A stretch of DNA of 64,000 bases from Cyanobium sp. PLM2.Bin73. GTDB lineage: Bacteria; Cyanobacteriota; Cyanobacteriia; PCC-6307; Cyanobiaceae. Shown here piece by piece: positions 7,801 through 20,587 of this stretch. The position numbers were made by a program, and so were the translations under genes. Within the stretch, counting starts at the first letter, position 1. The number at the start of each line of letters is the position of its first letter. The notes under the pieces were generated by a model. That model worked only from the letters and a program-made list of their open reading frames with translations, was not told the DNA's origin and made no database searches. The stretch lies in the NCBI GenBank assembly GCA_007694915.1, contig REEV01000120.1, positions 34,640 through 98,639 on the forward strand, in the 5' to 3' direction.

Positions 7801-9489
7801 ATGTCAGCTTCCCCCTCCCAGGATTCAGTCGCCTCGGCCAGCAGGACATCCACTCCCGTCACCGGCACCGCGATCGGCAGCAACCGCGCTGAATCCCGTG
7901 CGCCTGTCGCCCCTGTGGTGCTCACCATCCTCGATGGCTGGGGATACCGCCATGAGGATGAACACAACGCCATCCGCAGCGCCGACACCCCGGTGATGGA
8001 CTCGCTCTGGCACGCCTATCCCCACACCCTCATCGAAGCCAGCGGAGCTGCGGTCGGCCTGCCCGATGACCAGATGGGCAACTCCGAGGTGGGCCACCTC
8101 ACCATTGGCAGTGGGCGCATCATCCGCCAGGAGTTGGTGCGCATCAGCCAGGCCGTGCGCGATGGCTCCCTGGCGACCAACCCCGCCATGGAAGCCCTAG
8201 CGGAGCGTCTTCTGGCCAGCGGGGGCACGCTGCACCTGATCGGTCTCTGCTCCGACGGTGGTGTGCACAGCCACATCGACCACGTGGGGGGGGTGCTGCA
8301 CTGGGCGGCCGGCCGGGGCCTCTGCGATGTTTGCGTGCATGTGATCACCGACGGCCGCGACACGGCCCCGAACAGCGCGCCGCGGTTCATCGCCGAGCTG
8401 GAGCGGCAGATCGAGGCGGCTGGCGTTGGCCGCATCGCCACCCTCTGCGGCCGCTACTGGGCCATGGACCGCGACACCCGCTGGGACCGCACTGAGAAGG
8501 CCTACCGGCTGCTCACGGAAGCCGAGCCCCTCACAGCGATGGCTGCGGCAGAGGTGATTGAGGCCTCCTACGAGGCCGACGTGGGCGATGAATTTCTCGA
8601 GCCGGTGCGCGTGGCCGATGGACACCTGAAGTCGGGCGACGGCGTGGTGTGTTTCAACTTCCGCCCCGACCGCGTGCGGCAGTTGATCCGGGCCCTGGTG
8701 CTGCCCGAGTTCAGCGCCTTTCCCCGCACCCTGCTCAGCGATCTGGACGTGGTCACCTTCACCCAGTACGAGAAGGGTCTGCCGGTGGCGGTGGCCTTCC
8801 CGCCCGAATCTCTCGACGGCCTGCTCGGGCAGGTGGTGTCAGAGGCGGGACTGCGCCAGTTCCGCACCGCCGAAACCGAGAAATACCCCCATGTCACCTA
8901 CTTCATGAACGGGGGCATCGAGCAGGCGTTCCCCGGTGAGGATCGTCACCTGGTGCCCTCTCCGCGAGTGGCCACCTACGACCAGGCTCCGGAGATGTCG
9001 GCTGAGCAGCTCACCGACAGCTGCATCGCCGCCATTGAAAAGGGGATGTATTCCCTGGTGGTGATCAACTACGCCAACCCCGACATGGTGGGCCACACTG
9101 GCAAGATGCAGGCCGCCACCACCGCCATCGGCACCGTGGACCGCTGTGTGGGCCGGCTGCTGGAGGCCACCGGCCGGATGGGCGGCACGATGCTGATCAC
9201 AGCCGACCACGGCAACGCCGAACTGATGCAGGGCGGCGACGGCCGGCCCTGGACGGCCCACACCACCAATCCGGTGCCGGTGATCCTGGTGGAGGGCGAG
9301 CGCCGCAAGCTGCCCGGCCACGGCAATGACATCCAGCTGCGCGAACACGGCGGGCTCGCCGACATCGCCCCCACGCTGCTGGAGATCCTCAACCTGCCCA
9401 AACCGGCGTCCATGAGTGGGGTGTCACTGGTGGGCCCCGCCGCAGTCAGCGCCGCCGCCAAGCGCATACCCCAGGCCCTGGGCGTCTGA
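7801..9489 (+). CDS. gpmI: 2,3-bisphosphoglycerate-independent phosphoglycerate mutase
   Basis: Interconverts 3- and 2-phosphoglycerate in glycolysis using two Mn ions and a phosphoserine. Seen: metal motif DGWG (about residue 45), catalytic serine motif [15 protein letters not shown] (about 95), DGRDTAPNS (about 185), YWAMDRD, and the second metal cluster TADHGNAE plus [11 protein letters not shown] near the C-terminus. Starting at ATG 7801 the protein is 562 residues, slightly longer than usual (510-550) because of a 35-residue polar N-terminus before [10 protein letters not shown]. The frame extends upstream, but without family similarity. Confidence 0.93.
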   Translation: MSASPSQDSVASASRTSTPVTGTAIGSNRAESRAPVAPVVLTILDGWGYRHEDEHNAIRSADTPVMDSLWHAYPHTLIEASGAAVGLPDDQMGNSEVGHLTIGSGRIIRQELVRISQAVRDGSLATNPAMEALAERLLASGGTLHLIGLCSDGGVHSHIDHVGGVLHWAAGRGLCDVCVHVITDGRDTAPNSAPRFIAELERQIEAAGVGRIATLCGRYWAMDRDTRWDRTEKAYRLLTEAEPLTAMAAAEVIEASYEADVGDEFLEPVRVADGHLKSGDGVVCFNFRPDRVRQLIRALVLPEFSAFPRTLLSDLDVVTFTQYEKGLPVAVAFPPESLDGLLGQVVSEAGLRQFRTAETEKYPHVTYFMNGGIEQAFPGEDRHLVPSPRVATYDQAPEMSAEQLTDSCIAAIEKGMYSLVVINYANPDMVGHTGKMQAATTAIGTVDRCVGRLLEATGRMGGTMLITADHGNAELMQGGDGRPWTAHTTNPVPVILVEGERRKLPGHGNDIQLREHGGLADIAPTLLEILNLPKPASMSGVSLVGPAAVSAAAKRIPQALGV

Positions 9490-9546
9490 GGATCCGGGGC
9501 CTGGGCTCAGAACCCTTAGGCTTCAACCTGCCAACCGGGAATTTCC

Positions 9547-9777
9547 ATGCTCACCAGCGTGCTCACCTGGGTCTGGGTGGGTTCAGCCGTGCTGCTGATC
9601 ATCACCGTGCTGCTCCACAGCCCCAAGGGTGACGGCATGGGCGGACTGGCCGCGAGCGGCGGCTCGATGTTCACCAGCGCCCGCAGTGCGGAACAGACCC
9701 TCAACCGCATCACCTGGACGCTGCTGCTGGTGTTTCTGTCCCTGGCGGTGGTGTTGAGCGCCGGCTGGCTGGGTTGA
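9547..9777 (+). CDS. secG: Preprotein translocase subunit SecG
   Basis: A 76-residue accessory subunit of the SecYEG channel. Two transmembrane helices (about residues 3-22 and 55-73) flank the conserved cytoplasmic loop GDGMGGLAASGGSMFTSARS, which is typical of SecG. It lies 57 nt after gpmI and 7 nt before msrB, all on the plus strand, so co-transcription with msrB is likely. The gpmI-secG order is often seen in picocyanobacteria (recollection, not checked). Confidence 0.93.
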   Translation: MLTSVLTWVWVGSAVLLIITVLLHSPKGDGMGGLAASGGSMFTSARSAEQTLNRITWTLLLVFLSLAVVLSAGWLG

Positions 9778-9784
9778 GGGCCTG

Positions 9785-10285
9785 ATGCTCAAGCGCCGCA
9801 GCCTACTCGCCATTCTCGGCCTGAGCTCGCTGGGGTCCGCCATGGCGGCCCTGCTGAGCCGGGCCGCCGCCGCCGACGCCGCCAGCCCGGCCGCAGATCC
9901 GGCCTGGCAGCTCAGTGACAGCCAATGGCAGGAGCGCCTGAGCCCGGAGAGCTATGCCGTGCTGCGGCGTGAGGCCACTGAACGGCCGTTCTCCAGCGCC
10001 CTCAACGCCGAGAAACGCCCGGGCACCTACCGCTGCGCCGGCTGCGACCTGCCCCTGTTCCGATCCGAGGCGAAATACGACAGTGGGACCGGCTGGCCCA
10101 GTTTCTTCGCCGCCCTGCCGGAGGCGATCGGCAGCAAAAGGGATTTCAAGCTGATCGTGCCACGCACCGAGTATCACTGCAGCCGTTGCGGAGGCCATCA
10201 GGGCCACCTGTTCAACGACGGGCCGCGCCCCACCGGCAGGCGCTACTGCAACAACGGCGTGGCCCTCAGCTTCGAACCTGACTGA
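9785..10285 (+). CDS. msrB: Peptide-methionine (R)-S-oxide reductase with export signal
   Basis: Reduces methionine-R-sulfoxide in damaged proteins. All family landmarks are present: zinc cysteines C84/C87 (CAGC) and C132/C135 (CSRC), GTGWPSF, HLFNDGP and catalytic C155 in RRYCNNG. Residues 1-30 (MLKRRSLLAILGLSSLGSAM then an Ala-rich region) look like a Tat-type or Sec signal with KRRSLL, so this copy is probably exported to the periplasm or thylakoid lumen. The resolving cysteine seen in some family members near the N-terminus is not evident. It converges on groL, with a leftward terminator between. Confidence 0.92.
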   Translation: MLKRRSLLAILGLSSLGSAMAALLSRAAAADAASPAADPAWQLSDSQWQERLSPESYAVLRREATERPFSSALNAEKRPGTYRCAGCDLPLFRSEAKYDSGTGWPSFFAALPEAIGSKRDFKLIVPRTEYHCSRCGGHQGHLFNDGPRPTGRRYCNNGVALSFEPD

Positions 10286-10324
10286 AGCCAAACCCGGGCC
10301 CCGGCCCGGCTTCAGCACGCCATG

Positions 10325-10348
10325 AAAAAAGGAGGGCCGAAGCCCTCC
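10325..10348 (-). terminator. Rho-independent terminator of groSL
   Basis: GGAGGGC (10331-10337) pairs with GCCCTCC (10342-10348) around a CGAA loop. On the minus strand this is followed directly by six T (complement of A 10325-10330), 50 nt downstream of the groL stop. Confidence 0.85.
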
Positions 10349-10397
10349 TGTTGATCTGGATTGTTTGGCCTGGGTCGGTGTCCAGCCAGGTGAGCGA

Positions 10398-12077
<1,680 letters not shown>

Positions 12078-12123
12078 TCAGCGCCTGACGATGACAGCCG
12101 GCTCGGCTGATCACGCGCTGGGC

Positions 12124-12435
12124 TCAGTTGACGACGGCGAGGATGTCCTTTTCAGACAACAGCACGTACTCATCGGCGCCCAGCTTGACGTCGGTACCGG
12201 CGTACTTGCTGTAGAGGACCTTGTCACCCACGCCCACTTCAGGGGCCTGGCGGGTGCCGTCATCATTGCGCTTGCCGGGGCCCACCTGCACCACTTCACC
12301 CACCTGGGGCTTTTCCTTGGCGGTGTCGGGCAGCAGGATGCCGCCGGCAGTTTTTTCTTCAGACTCGGAAACCTTGATGAACACGCGATCTCCAAGGGGT
12401 TTGACCGTGGAGACGCTGAGAGAAACAGCAGCCAT
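12124..12435 (-). CDS. groS: Co-chaperonin GroES
   Basis: A 103-residue lid subunit of the chaperonin. Core motifs [25 protein letters not shown], the mobile loop and [26 protein letters not shown] are intact. ATG 12435 gives [18 protein letters not shown]; the frame is open upstream to 12525, but that would run into the CIRCE operator and lacks GroES similarity. It is the first gene of the leftward groSL operon. Confidence 0.96.
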   Translation of the reverse strand: MAAVSLSVSTVKPLGDRVFIKVSESEEKTAGGILLPDTAKEKPQVGEVVQVGPGKRNDDGTRQAPEVGVGDKVLYSKYAGTDVKLGADEYVLLSEKDILAVVN

Positions 12436-12514
12436 GGATGAATGCGACAGCAACGACATGGCGTCACGAACGCCATTGCAGCGCTGAGGGTCAGGCCTTG
12501 GGCAATGCCCAGAG

Positions 12515-12541
12515 CTGGCACTCAAGCGCTACGAGTGCCAA
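12515..12541 (-). promoter_or_regulatory. CIRCE operator (HrcA site) of groSL
   Basis: On the minus strand TTGGCACTC, a 9-nt spacer, then GAGTGCCAG. This matches the CIRCE consensus TTAGCACTC-N9-GAGTGCTAA at 15 of 18 arm positions with exact spacing, and starts 80 bp before the groS ATG. HrcA repression under non-stress conditions is expected. Confidence 0.92.
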
Positions 12542-12648
12542 CCTATGCGGGCCGCCCTGCCACGCACCAGCGCCACGCTGTGCGGGTGACCGAACCGCCG
12601 CCCGGCGGCAGGGCTCGGTGGTAAGGTTGCCCCGCTTATCAGCGGTGA

Positions 12649-14172
<1,524 letters not shown>

Positions 14173-14205
14173 TCGCCCTCGCCGTTGTCCTGAGGAGCAC
14201 AAGCC

Positions 14206-14613
14206 ATGACCCTGACCCTGCGCGTTCTGGCCCCTGACCAGAGCGTTTTCGATGGCAGCGCCGACGAGGTGATCCTGCCCTGCACCACCGGCCAGATGGG
14301 CATCCTGCCTGGCCACATCACCCTGCTCACCGCCCTGGAAACGGGAGTGATGCGGCTGCGGGCCGGGGGTGAGTGGACGTCCATCGCCCTGCTGGGCGGG
14401 TTTGCTGAAGTGGAGGCGGATGATGTGACCGTGCTGGTGAACGGAGCCGAACTCGGCAGCCGCATCGATGCCGCCGCGGCCCAGACCGCCTTTGAAACAG
14501 CCCAACAGGCCGCCCAAGGCTACGAGGGCCAGCCCCCCAGCACGGAGAAAATCAAGGCCGCTCAGACTCTGGCCCGTGCCAAGGCCTGGCTCCAGGCCAG
14601 CCAGACCGCCTGA
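14206..14613 (+). CDS. atpC: ATP synthase F1 epsilon subunit
   Basis: A 135-residue rotor-stalk and regulatory subunit. The N-terminal beta-sandwich (LTLRVLAPDQSVFDGSADEVILPCTTGQMGILPGH) is typical, followed by the ALLGGFAEVEADDVTVLVNGAE segment and a C-terminal helical hairpin that inhibits rotation. It follows atpD after 33 nt with a GAGGAG ribosome site before the ATG. A rho-independent terminator follows. Confidence 0.96.
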   Translation: MTLTLRVLAPDQSVFDGSADEVILPCTTGQMGILPGHITLLTALETGVMRLRAGGEWTSIALLGGFAEVEADDVTVLVNGAELGSRIDAAAAQTAFETAQQAAQGYEGQPPSTEKIKAAQTLARAKAWLQASQTA

Positions 14614-14677
14614 GCGATCCCCTCCGGAGCCATCCATTCCAGCGCCCCCATTCCAGCGCCCATCGATTGCTTCAGAC

Positions 14678-14702
14678 CCATCCCGCCAGGGATGGTTTTT
14701 TT
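14678..14702 (+). terminator. Rho-independent terminator of atpD-atpC
   Basis: CCATCCC (14678-14684), loop GCCA, GGGATGG (14689-14695), then seven T. It lies 65 nt after the atpC stop. Confidence 0.9.
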
Positions 14703-14741
14703 CTGGACAAACCCGCAGCAGCCACACCCTCAGCAACCATG

Positions 14742-14764
14742 AAAAAGCGCCCCGGGTGGGGCGC
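14742..14764 (-). terminator. Rho-independent terminator of PSRP-3 gene
   Basis: GCGCCCC (14747-14753), loop GGGT, GGGGCGC (14758-14764). On the minus strand it is followed by five T (complement of 14742-14746), 29 nt after the PSRP-3 stop. It is back to back with the atpC terminator. Confidence 0.82.
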
Positions 14765-14792
14765 GCTCGGCGGATGGATCAGTCGGGGCGGA

Positions 14793-15305
<513 letters not shown>

Positions 15306-15330
15306 TCAAAGAACTAACCTACCAGCCGCG

Positions 15331-16146
15331 TTGCCCAGGCCCCTGCCGCCGCCCCAGCCAGAGCCCCAGCCCGCCCTCGCTCCCAGGGCCGTGTTGCTGT
15401 TTGACATCGACGGCGTGGTGCGCGACGTGGCAGCCAGCTACCGCCGTGCCCTGGCCGAAACGGTGCACCACTACAGCGGCTGGCGGCCGGATGCGCGCTG
15501 CATCGACGCCCTCAAGGGCGAGGGACGCTGGAACAACGACTGGGAAGCGAGCCTGGAGCTGCTGCGGCGCCGCGGCCTGGATCCTCTGCCGGCGTTCGGG
15601 GCCCTGGTGGACGTGTTCAGCGGCTTCTACTTCGGTGGCGACCCCGACGCCGATCCCAGGCAGTGGCGGGGGTTCATCGGCGACGAGGCCCTGCTGATGG
15701 ACCGCTCCTGCTTCGAGCGCCTGGGCGCGGCGGGAATCGCCTGGGGATTCGTGAGCGGGGCGGAGCCGGCCTCGGCGCGCTATGTGCTGGAGCAGCGTCT
15801 GGGTCTCAGCAAGCCACCCCTGGTGGCCATGGGCGACGCCCCGGACAAGCCCGACCCCACCGGACTGCTGCAGCTGGCCCGGGTGCTGGGGGGCGAACCC
15901 GGCCCGCAGGCGCCTCCGGTGGCCTACCTGGGGGACACGGTCGCCGATGTGCTCACGGTTCAGAACGCCCGGCGGGCCTGCCCAAACCGGCGCTTCCTCA
16001 GCCTGGCGGTTGCCCCTCCCCACCTGCACGGCCAACCCGAGGCCCGCCGCCACTACGAGCGCGGCCTGTGGGCCGCCGGCGCCGATGCCGTGATCGCCAG
16101 CAGTGCCAGCGCCCTCGAGGAGCTTGAGGCGTTGCTGGACGCCTGA
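15331..16146 (+). CDS. HAD-IA hydrolase (TIGR01548-like)
   Basis: HAD-superfamily phosphatase of a subfamily seen mainly in cyanobacteria. Motif I is LLFDIDGVVRDVA, followed by the cap domain (ETVHHYSGWRPDARCIDALKGEG). Motif III lysine is in DKPDPTGLLQLA and motif IV in YLGDTVADVLTVQNAR. The natural substrate is unknown. The start is uncertain: TTG 15331 gives 271 residues with a Pro-rich leader; an in-frame ATG at 15280 would overlap the start codon of the divergent PSRP-3 gene. It ends 28 nt before the convergent pepP stop. Confidence 0.82.
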   Translation: MPRPLPPPQPEPQPALAPRAVLLFDIDGVVRDVAASYRRALAETVHHYSGWRPDARCIDALKGEGRWNNDWEASLELLRRRGLDPLPAFGALVDVFSGFYFGGDPDADPRQWRGFIGDEALLMDRSCFERLGAAGIAWGFVSGAEPASARYVLEQRLGLSKPPLVAMGDAPDKPDPTGLLQLARVLGGEPGPQAPPVAYLGDTVADVLTVQNARRACPNRRFLSLAVAPPHLHGQPEARRHYERGLWAAGADAVIASSASALEELEALLDA

Positions 16147-16174
16147 GCCGTTGCTGACGGTGGTCGCCACAGCG

Positions 16175-17497
16175 CTAGCCGCGCTGCATCGCCGCCGGTG
16201 CCTTGAGGGCGGCGGCGCTGAGCACCTCATGGCCCTGGTCGGTCACGGCCACATCGTCCTCGATGCGGATGCCGATGCCCTTCCAGCGCTCCTCGATGGC
16301 GGGCTGATCCTCCGGCACCGGCAGGCGATCGCTCACGTACAGCCCCGGCTCCACGGTGAGCACCATGCCAGGCTCCAGCTCCTGGGGATGCTCACCGAGG
16401 CGGTAGGCGCCCACATCGTGCACGTCGAGTCCGAGCCAGTGGCCGGTGCGGTGCATGTAGAGGTGGCGATAGGCGCCGCGTTCGATGATCCCGTCCACCT
16501 CGCCGCGCAGCAGGCCCAGCTCCACCAGGCCCTCCACCAGCACCCGCACGGCGCTGCCGTGCACCCCCTCGGCGGTCTGGCCGGGTGCCACGGCGGCCAC
16601 CGCGGCCTCCTGGGCGGCGAGCACCAGCTCGTAGAGCTGCCGCTGCTCCGGCGAGAAGCGGCCATTCACCGGAAAGGTGCGGGTGATGTCCCCGTTGTAG
16701 TAGTCGGCCAGCGAGCAGCCGGCATCGATCAGCAGCAGATCCCCACCACGCAGTGGGGCGTTGTTGGCCGTGTAGTGCAGCACGCAGGCATTGTCGCCAC
16801 CGGCGACGATCGAGCCGTAGGCCGGCCCGCGGGCTCCCTGCTCGAGGAAATGCTGCTCGATTACCGCCTGCACCTGCCGTTCATTGAGGCCGGGTCGCAC
16901 CACCTCCCGGGCCAGCTCATGGGCCTCGGCGGAGATCCGGCAGGCCTCCCGCATCCGCTCCAGTTCCTCGGGCTGCTTGCACAGCCGCAGCTGGTGCAGC
17001 AGCGGGCAGGGGGCCACCAGTCCCAGGGCCGCCGCGCCGCTGCGTGGGGCCCGATCGAGCTGACGGGCCCAGGCGGAGAGCACCAGGGGCTCCACCTTCG
17101 GGTGCTTGCCGATGCGGAAGGCAATGCCCTCGGCCCCGTCCAGGTAGTCGCCCAGGCGAGCTGGCAGCTCACTGAGGGGATGGGCGAGGTCGGCGCCGAA
17201 CCGCTCCACGGCCCCCTCCGTGCCCCAGCGGAACCCGGTCCACACCTCGGCGCTGGCTTCGCGGGGCTGCACGAACAGCACCAAGCGCTCGCCCGGGGGG
17301 CGGTGGGGGAGCAGTAGCGCCACGGCATCGGGCTCATCGAATCCGGTGAGGTACCAGAAATCGCTGTCCTGACGGAACGGGTACTCGCAGTCGGCGTGAT
17401 GGGTGACCAGAGGCGCCGCCGGAATCACAGCCGCCGCCCCCCCCAGCCGCTCCAGGAAGCGCTGCCGGCGCTGGGCGTGGATCGACGTCAAGGGCAC
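16175..17497 (-). CDS. pepP: Xaa-Pro aminopeptidase (aminopeptidase P)
   Basis: Dinuclear metallopeptidase that removes N-terminal residues preceding proline. At 440 residues from GTG 17497 it matches the usual family length; the frame is open to 17680 but that extension has no similarity. The N-terminal domain has DCEYPFRQDSDFWYLTGFDEPDA. Metal ligands are in LLIDAGCSLADYYNGDITRTF (two Asp), HRTGHWLGLDVHDVG (His), VLTVEPGLYV (Glu) and GIRIEDDVAVT (Glu). It is divergent from the CNNM-type gene. Confidence 0.92.
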   Translation of the reverse strand: MPLTSIHAQRRQRFLERLGGAAAVIPAAPLVTHHADCEYPFRQDSDFWYLTGFDEPDAVALLLPHRPPGERLVLFVQPREASAEVWTGFRWGTEGAVERFGADLAHPLSELPARLGDYLDGAEGIAFRIGKHPKVEPLVLSAWARQLDRAPRSGAAALGLVAPCPLLHQLRLCKQPEELERMREACRISAEAHELAREVVRPGLNERQVQAVIEQHFLEQGARGPAYGSIVAGGDNACVLHYTANNAPLRGGDLLLIDAGCSLADYYNGDITRTFPVNGRFSPEQRQLYELVLAAQEAAVAAVAPGQTAEGVHGSAVRVLVEGLVELGLLRGEVDGIIERGAYRHLYMHRTGHWLGLDVHDVGAYRLGEHPQELEPGMVLTVEPGLYVSDRLPVPEDQPAIEERWKGIGIRIEDDVAVTDQGHEVLSAAALKAPAAMQRG

Positions 17498-17585
17498 CCC
17501 TCTCAAACCCAATCGAAGGGCCAGTCTGGAGCAATCCCCTCCGCGACCGATTAAATGGGGTGATGGCCCAGGGCCCCTCCACCCC

Positions 17586-18599
17586 ATGAACGACCTGTTG
17601 GTCCTGGCCCTGCTGGTGCTGATCGTGCTGGCCGGCTCGGCCCTCTGCTCCGGTGTGGAGGCGGCCCTGCTCACGGTCAATCCGGTGCGCGTGCATGAGC
17701 TTGCGGTGCGCCCCCGGCCGGTGAAGGGGGCCCTGCGGCTGGGGCAGCTGCGTCAGCGGCTCGGCCGCACCCTGGCGGTGCTGGTGATTGCCAACAACGG
17801 CTTCAACATCTTCGGCAGCCTGATGCTGGGTGCCTTCGCGGCCCAGGTGTTTCAGAGCCGCGGGATGGAAGGCCTGGGGTTGCCCCTGTTCTCGATCGGA
17901 CTCACCGTGCTGGTGATCCTGCTGGGGGAAATCCTGCCCAAGGCCCTGGGCAGCCGCCTGGCGCTGCCGGTGGCCCTGGCCAGCGCCCCGCCCCTGCACC
18001 TGCTGGGGCTGCTGATGGGTCCCCTGGTGCTCCTGCTGGAGCGGTTGCTGCCGGCGATCACCGCGGAGAGCGAGCTCAGCACCGATGAGAACGAAATCCG
18101 CCTGCTGGCCCGGCTGGGGTCCCAGAAGGGCCAGATCGAGGCCGATGAGGCGGCCATGATCGCCAAGGTGTTCCAGCTCAACGACCTCACCGCCAGGGAT
18201 CTGATGACCCCACGGGTGGCCGCGCCCACCCTGGCGGCAGCCGAGCGGCTGGAGCTGGCCAGGGCCCAGCTGCTGGCCAATCCCGACCCCTGGTGGGTGG
18301 TGCTCGGCGACGAAGTCGACGAGATCGTGGGGGTTGTGAGCCGCGAACGTCTGCTCACCGCCCTGCTCCAGGGCCAGGGGCAGCGCACCCCGGCCGACCT
18401 CAGCGAACCGGTGGAATACGTGCCGGAGATGATCCGGGCCGACCGCCTGCTCACCGGCTTCCGGCGCAACAGCGGCGGGGTGCGCGTGGTGGTGGATGAG
18501 TTCGGCGGCTTCGTGGGGGTGATCGGCGCCGAGGCCGTGCTGGCCATGCTGGCCGGCTGGTGGCGCCCCCCGCAGCCGGCGGGGCAGGAGGCCGGCTGA
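17586..18599 (+). CDS. CNNM/DUF21 membrane protein with CBS domains
   Basis: A 337-residue protein of the CNNM (hemolysin C-like) family, proposed to move or sense divalent cations such as Mg. The N-terminal DUF21 domain has about four hydrophobic helices, including LLVLALLVLIVLAGSALCSGVEAAL, ANNGFNIFGSLMLG and VLVILLGEILPKALGSR, which carry the family's acidic and polar signature. Two CBS motifs follow from about residue 195 (LTARDLMTPRV, and VRVVVDEFGGFVGVIGAEAVL). The C-terminal CorC_HlyC domain is absent. Its stop overlaps the next ATG by one base. Confidence 0.88.
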   Translation: MNDLLVLALLVLIVLAGSALCSGVEAALLTVNPVRVHELAVRPRPVKGALRLGQLRQRLGRTLAVLVIANNGFNIFGSLMLGAFAAQVFQSRGMEGLGLPLFSIGLTVLVILLGEILPKALGSRLALPVALASAPPLHLLGLLMGPLVLLLERLLPAITAESELSTDENEIRLLARLGSQKGQIEADEAAMIAKVFQLNDLTARDLMTPRVAAPTLAAAERLELARAQLLANPDPWWVVLGDEVDEIVGVVSRERLLTALLQGQGQRTPADLSEPVEYVPEMIRADRLLTGFRRNSGGVRVVVDEFGGFVGVIGAEAVLAMLAGWWRPPQPAGQEAG

Positions 18600-19978
18600 T
18601 GGCCAGCCGCACCAGCCCAGGCCAGGCCTCCGTTGCGGCCCTGCCGGTGCCCCCTCCCGCCAGCGAGCGCTGCCGGCTGCTGCTGCGGCAGTGGCGCCGG
18701 GAGCTGCAGCTCAATGGCCGCGAACGCAGCCTGCTGGGCGGCGCCCTGGTGGTGCTCGACCGCCAGCTGGAGCGCCTCGAGCAGCGCCACCTGCGGGTGG
18801 CGGTGTTCGGCCGCGTAGGGGTGGGCAAGTCAAGCCTGCTCAATGCCCTGCTCGGGGCGCCGGTGTTCGCCACCGATGTGGCCCATGGCTGCACCCGCAG
18901 CCAGCAGGCGGCCCGCTGGGATGTGGCGCTACGCGGACTGGTGCGGGTGGATCTGGTGGACACCCCCGGGATCGATGAGATCGCCGCTGCAGGCCGGGGG
19001 CGGCTGGCGGCGCGGGTGGCCCGCGGGGTGGACCTGGTGCTGATGGTGCTCGATGGGGACCTCGCCGGCGTGGATCTGGAGGCGATCGCGGCCCTGCTAC
19101 AGAGCGGCAAACCGTTGCTGCTGGTGCTCAACCGCTGCGACTGCTGGCCCGGCGAGCAGTGCCGGGCGCTGGAGGCCAGCATTCAGAGGCGGCTGCGGGC
19201 CGTGCTGCCGGCGGCGGCTGGCACCGTGCCCCTGCTGGCGGTGGCCGCCGCGCCCCGCCGGGCCCGGCTGCGGGCCGATGGCCGGGTGCGCAGCGACCCG
19301 GAGCCCCCCCGGGTGGAGCCCCTGCGCCGCCAGCTGATCGAGCTGCTCGAGGGGCAGGGCGAACTGCTCCTGGCCCTCAACAGCCTGGGCGCCGCCGAAT
19401 CGCTCCAGCGCCAGCTGCATCAGGGCCGTGTGGGCCGCGGTCGCCAGGCGGCCCAGGGACTGATCGGCCGCTACGCCGCCCTCAAGGCCACGGGACTGGC
19501 CGCCAATCCGCTGCTGCTTCTGGATCTGGCCGGCGGCCTGGCCTGCGACGCCGCGCTGGTGGCCCAGCTCTGCCAGCTCTACGGCCTGCCGATGAGCGGT
19601 GCGGCGGCACGGGAACTGCTCAGCCAGCTCACCCGCCAGAACGCGCTCATCGGCGGCGCCCAGATCGGCATTCAGCTGGTGCTGGGGGCCCTGCGTCAAC
19701 TGCTGCTGCTGGCGGCTCCCTTCACCGGCGGCCTAAGCCTGGCCCCGGCAGCGCCGGTGGCCCTGGCCCAGGCCGCCCTGGCGGTGCACACCACGCGCCG
19801 CACCGGACGGCTGGCGGCACGGGAACTGCTGCGCCGGGGAGAGCTGGGCGGCCAGCCGGGGGCCCTGCGGCGCCGGCTGATGGCCAGCGACCCGCTGGTG
19901 CGGCAGTGGCTCGCTGGCCGGGCCGCGGCCGACGGCAGCACTCACAGTCCGGCCTCCCTGCAGGCGCTGCTGCCGTGA
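18599..19978 (+). CDS. Membrane-associated GTPase (Era/YcjF-like, DUF697 type)
   Basis: A 459-residue GTPase. G1 P-loop GRVGVGKS is at residues 71-78, G3 DTPG at 121-124 and G4 NRCD at 178-181. The region from about 300 holds hydrophobic helices (NPLLLLDLAGGLACDAALVAQLCQLYGLPM-type, and GALRQLLLLAAPFTGGLSLAPAAPVALA), as in DUF697 GTPases that insert in membranes. The TGATG overlap with the CNNM gene and the GTGA overlap with nadD show translational coupling. The cellular role is unknown. Confidence 0.85.
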   Translation: MASRTSPGQASVAALPVPPPASERCRLLLRQWRRELQLNGRERSLLGGALVVLDRQLERLEQRHLRVAVFGRVGVGKSSLLNALLGAPVFATDVAHGCTRSQQAARWDVALRGLVRVDLVDTPGIDEIAAAGRGRLAARVARGVDLVLMVLDGDLAGVDLEAIAALLQSGKPLLLVLNRCDCWPGEQCRALEASIQRRLRAVLPAAAGTVPLLAVAAAPRRARLRADGRVRSDPEPPRVEPLRRQLIELLEGQGELLLALNSLGAAESLQRQLHQGRVGRGRQAAQGLIGRYAALKATGLAANPLLLLDLAGGLACDAALVAQLCQLYGLPMSGAAARELLSQLTRQNALIGGAQIGIQLVLGALRQLLLLAAPFTGGLSLAPAAPVALAQAALAVHTTRRTGRLAARELLRRGELGGQPGALRRRLMASDPLVRQWLAGRAAADGSTHSPASLQALLP

Positions 19979-20556
19979 GCGGTCCCGCCAGCGTCGCCCT
20001 GCTGGGCACCAGCGCCGATCCCCCCACCCGCGGGCATCAGGCCCTGCTGGAGGGGCTGCTCGGGCTCTATCCCCGGGTGGCCACCTGGGCCAGCGACAAC
20101 CCGATGAAGGATCACGGCGCGCCCCTCGAGCAGCGCGCGGCGCTGCTGGCCGCGGTGGTGGCGGCGATCGGCGATCCGCGGCTGGAGCTGGTGCAGGAGC
20201 TCAGCAGTCCCTGGGCGATCACCACCCTGGAGCGGGCGGCCCAGCACTGGCCGGCCACGCAGCTGGTGTTCGTGGTGGGCAGCGACCTGGCCGGCCAGAT
20301 CCCACGCTGGAGAAAGGCCGAGCAGGTGCTGCGGCGCTGCCGCCTGGCCGTGGTGCCCCGCTCGGGCTGGCCCCTGGACGAACCCCAGCTCCAGGCTCTG
20401 CGCCACCTGGGGGGCGTCGTGGAGGAGCTGCCGTTGCGGATTCCGGCCACCACCAGCAGCCAGGTACGCCGCCAGCCCGCACGGGATCAGGTGGCGGCGG
20501 CCGCCTGGCCCCTGGTGCTCCAGCACAATCTCTACGGCCTCAGCGCCCATCCCTGA
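19975..20556 (+). CDS. nadD: Nicotinate-nucleotide adenylyltransferase
   Basis: Adenylates nicotinate mononucleotide in NAD synthesis. The nucleotidyltransferase signature is ALLGTSADPPTRGHQALLEGLL at the N-terminus, a variant of the usual GGTFDPxHxGH; the second motif is RIPATTSSQVRRQ, close to the ISSTxIR motif. Start is GTG 19975 within GTGA shared with the GTPase stop; the protein is 193 residues. The next gene, nadE, catalyses the step after NadD, so they form a pathway pair. Confidence 0.88.
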   Translation: MSGPASVALLGTSADPPTRGHQALLEGLLGLYPRVATWASDNPMKDHGAPLEQRAALLAAVVAAIGDPRLELVQELSSPWAITTLERAAQHWPATQLVFVVGSDLAGQIPRWRKAEQVLRRCRLAVVPRSGWPLDEPQLQALRHLGGVVEELPLRIPATTSSQVRRQPARDQVAAAAWPLVLQHNLYGLSAHP

Positions 20557-20587
20557 CCGCCCGCCCCTGCCCCCACGCCCTGCACCG

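Noticed and set aside
8282..8296. Short poly-G runs in genes (e.g. 8286) as slippery frameshift sites
   Set aside because: They are in frame with intact proteins and expected by chance in GC-rich DNA.
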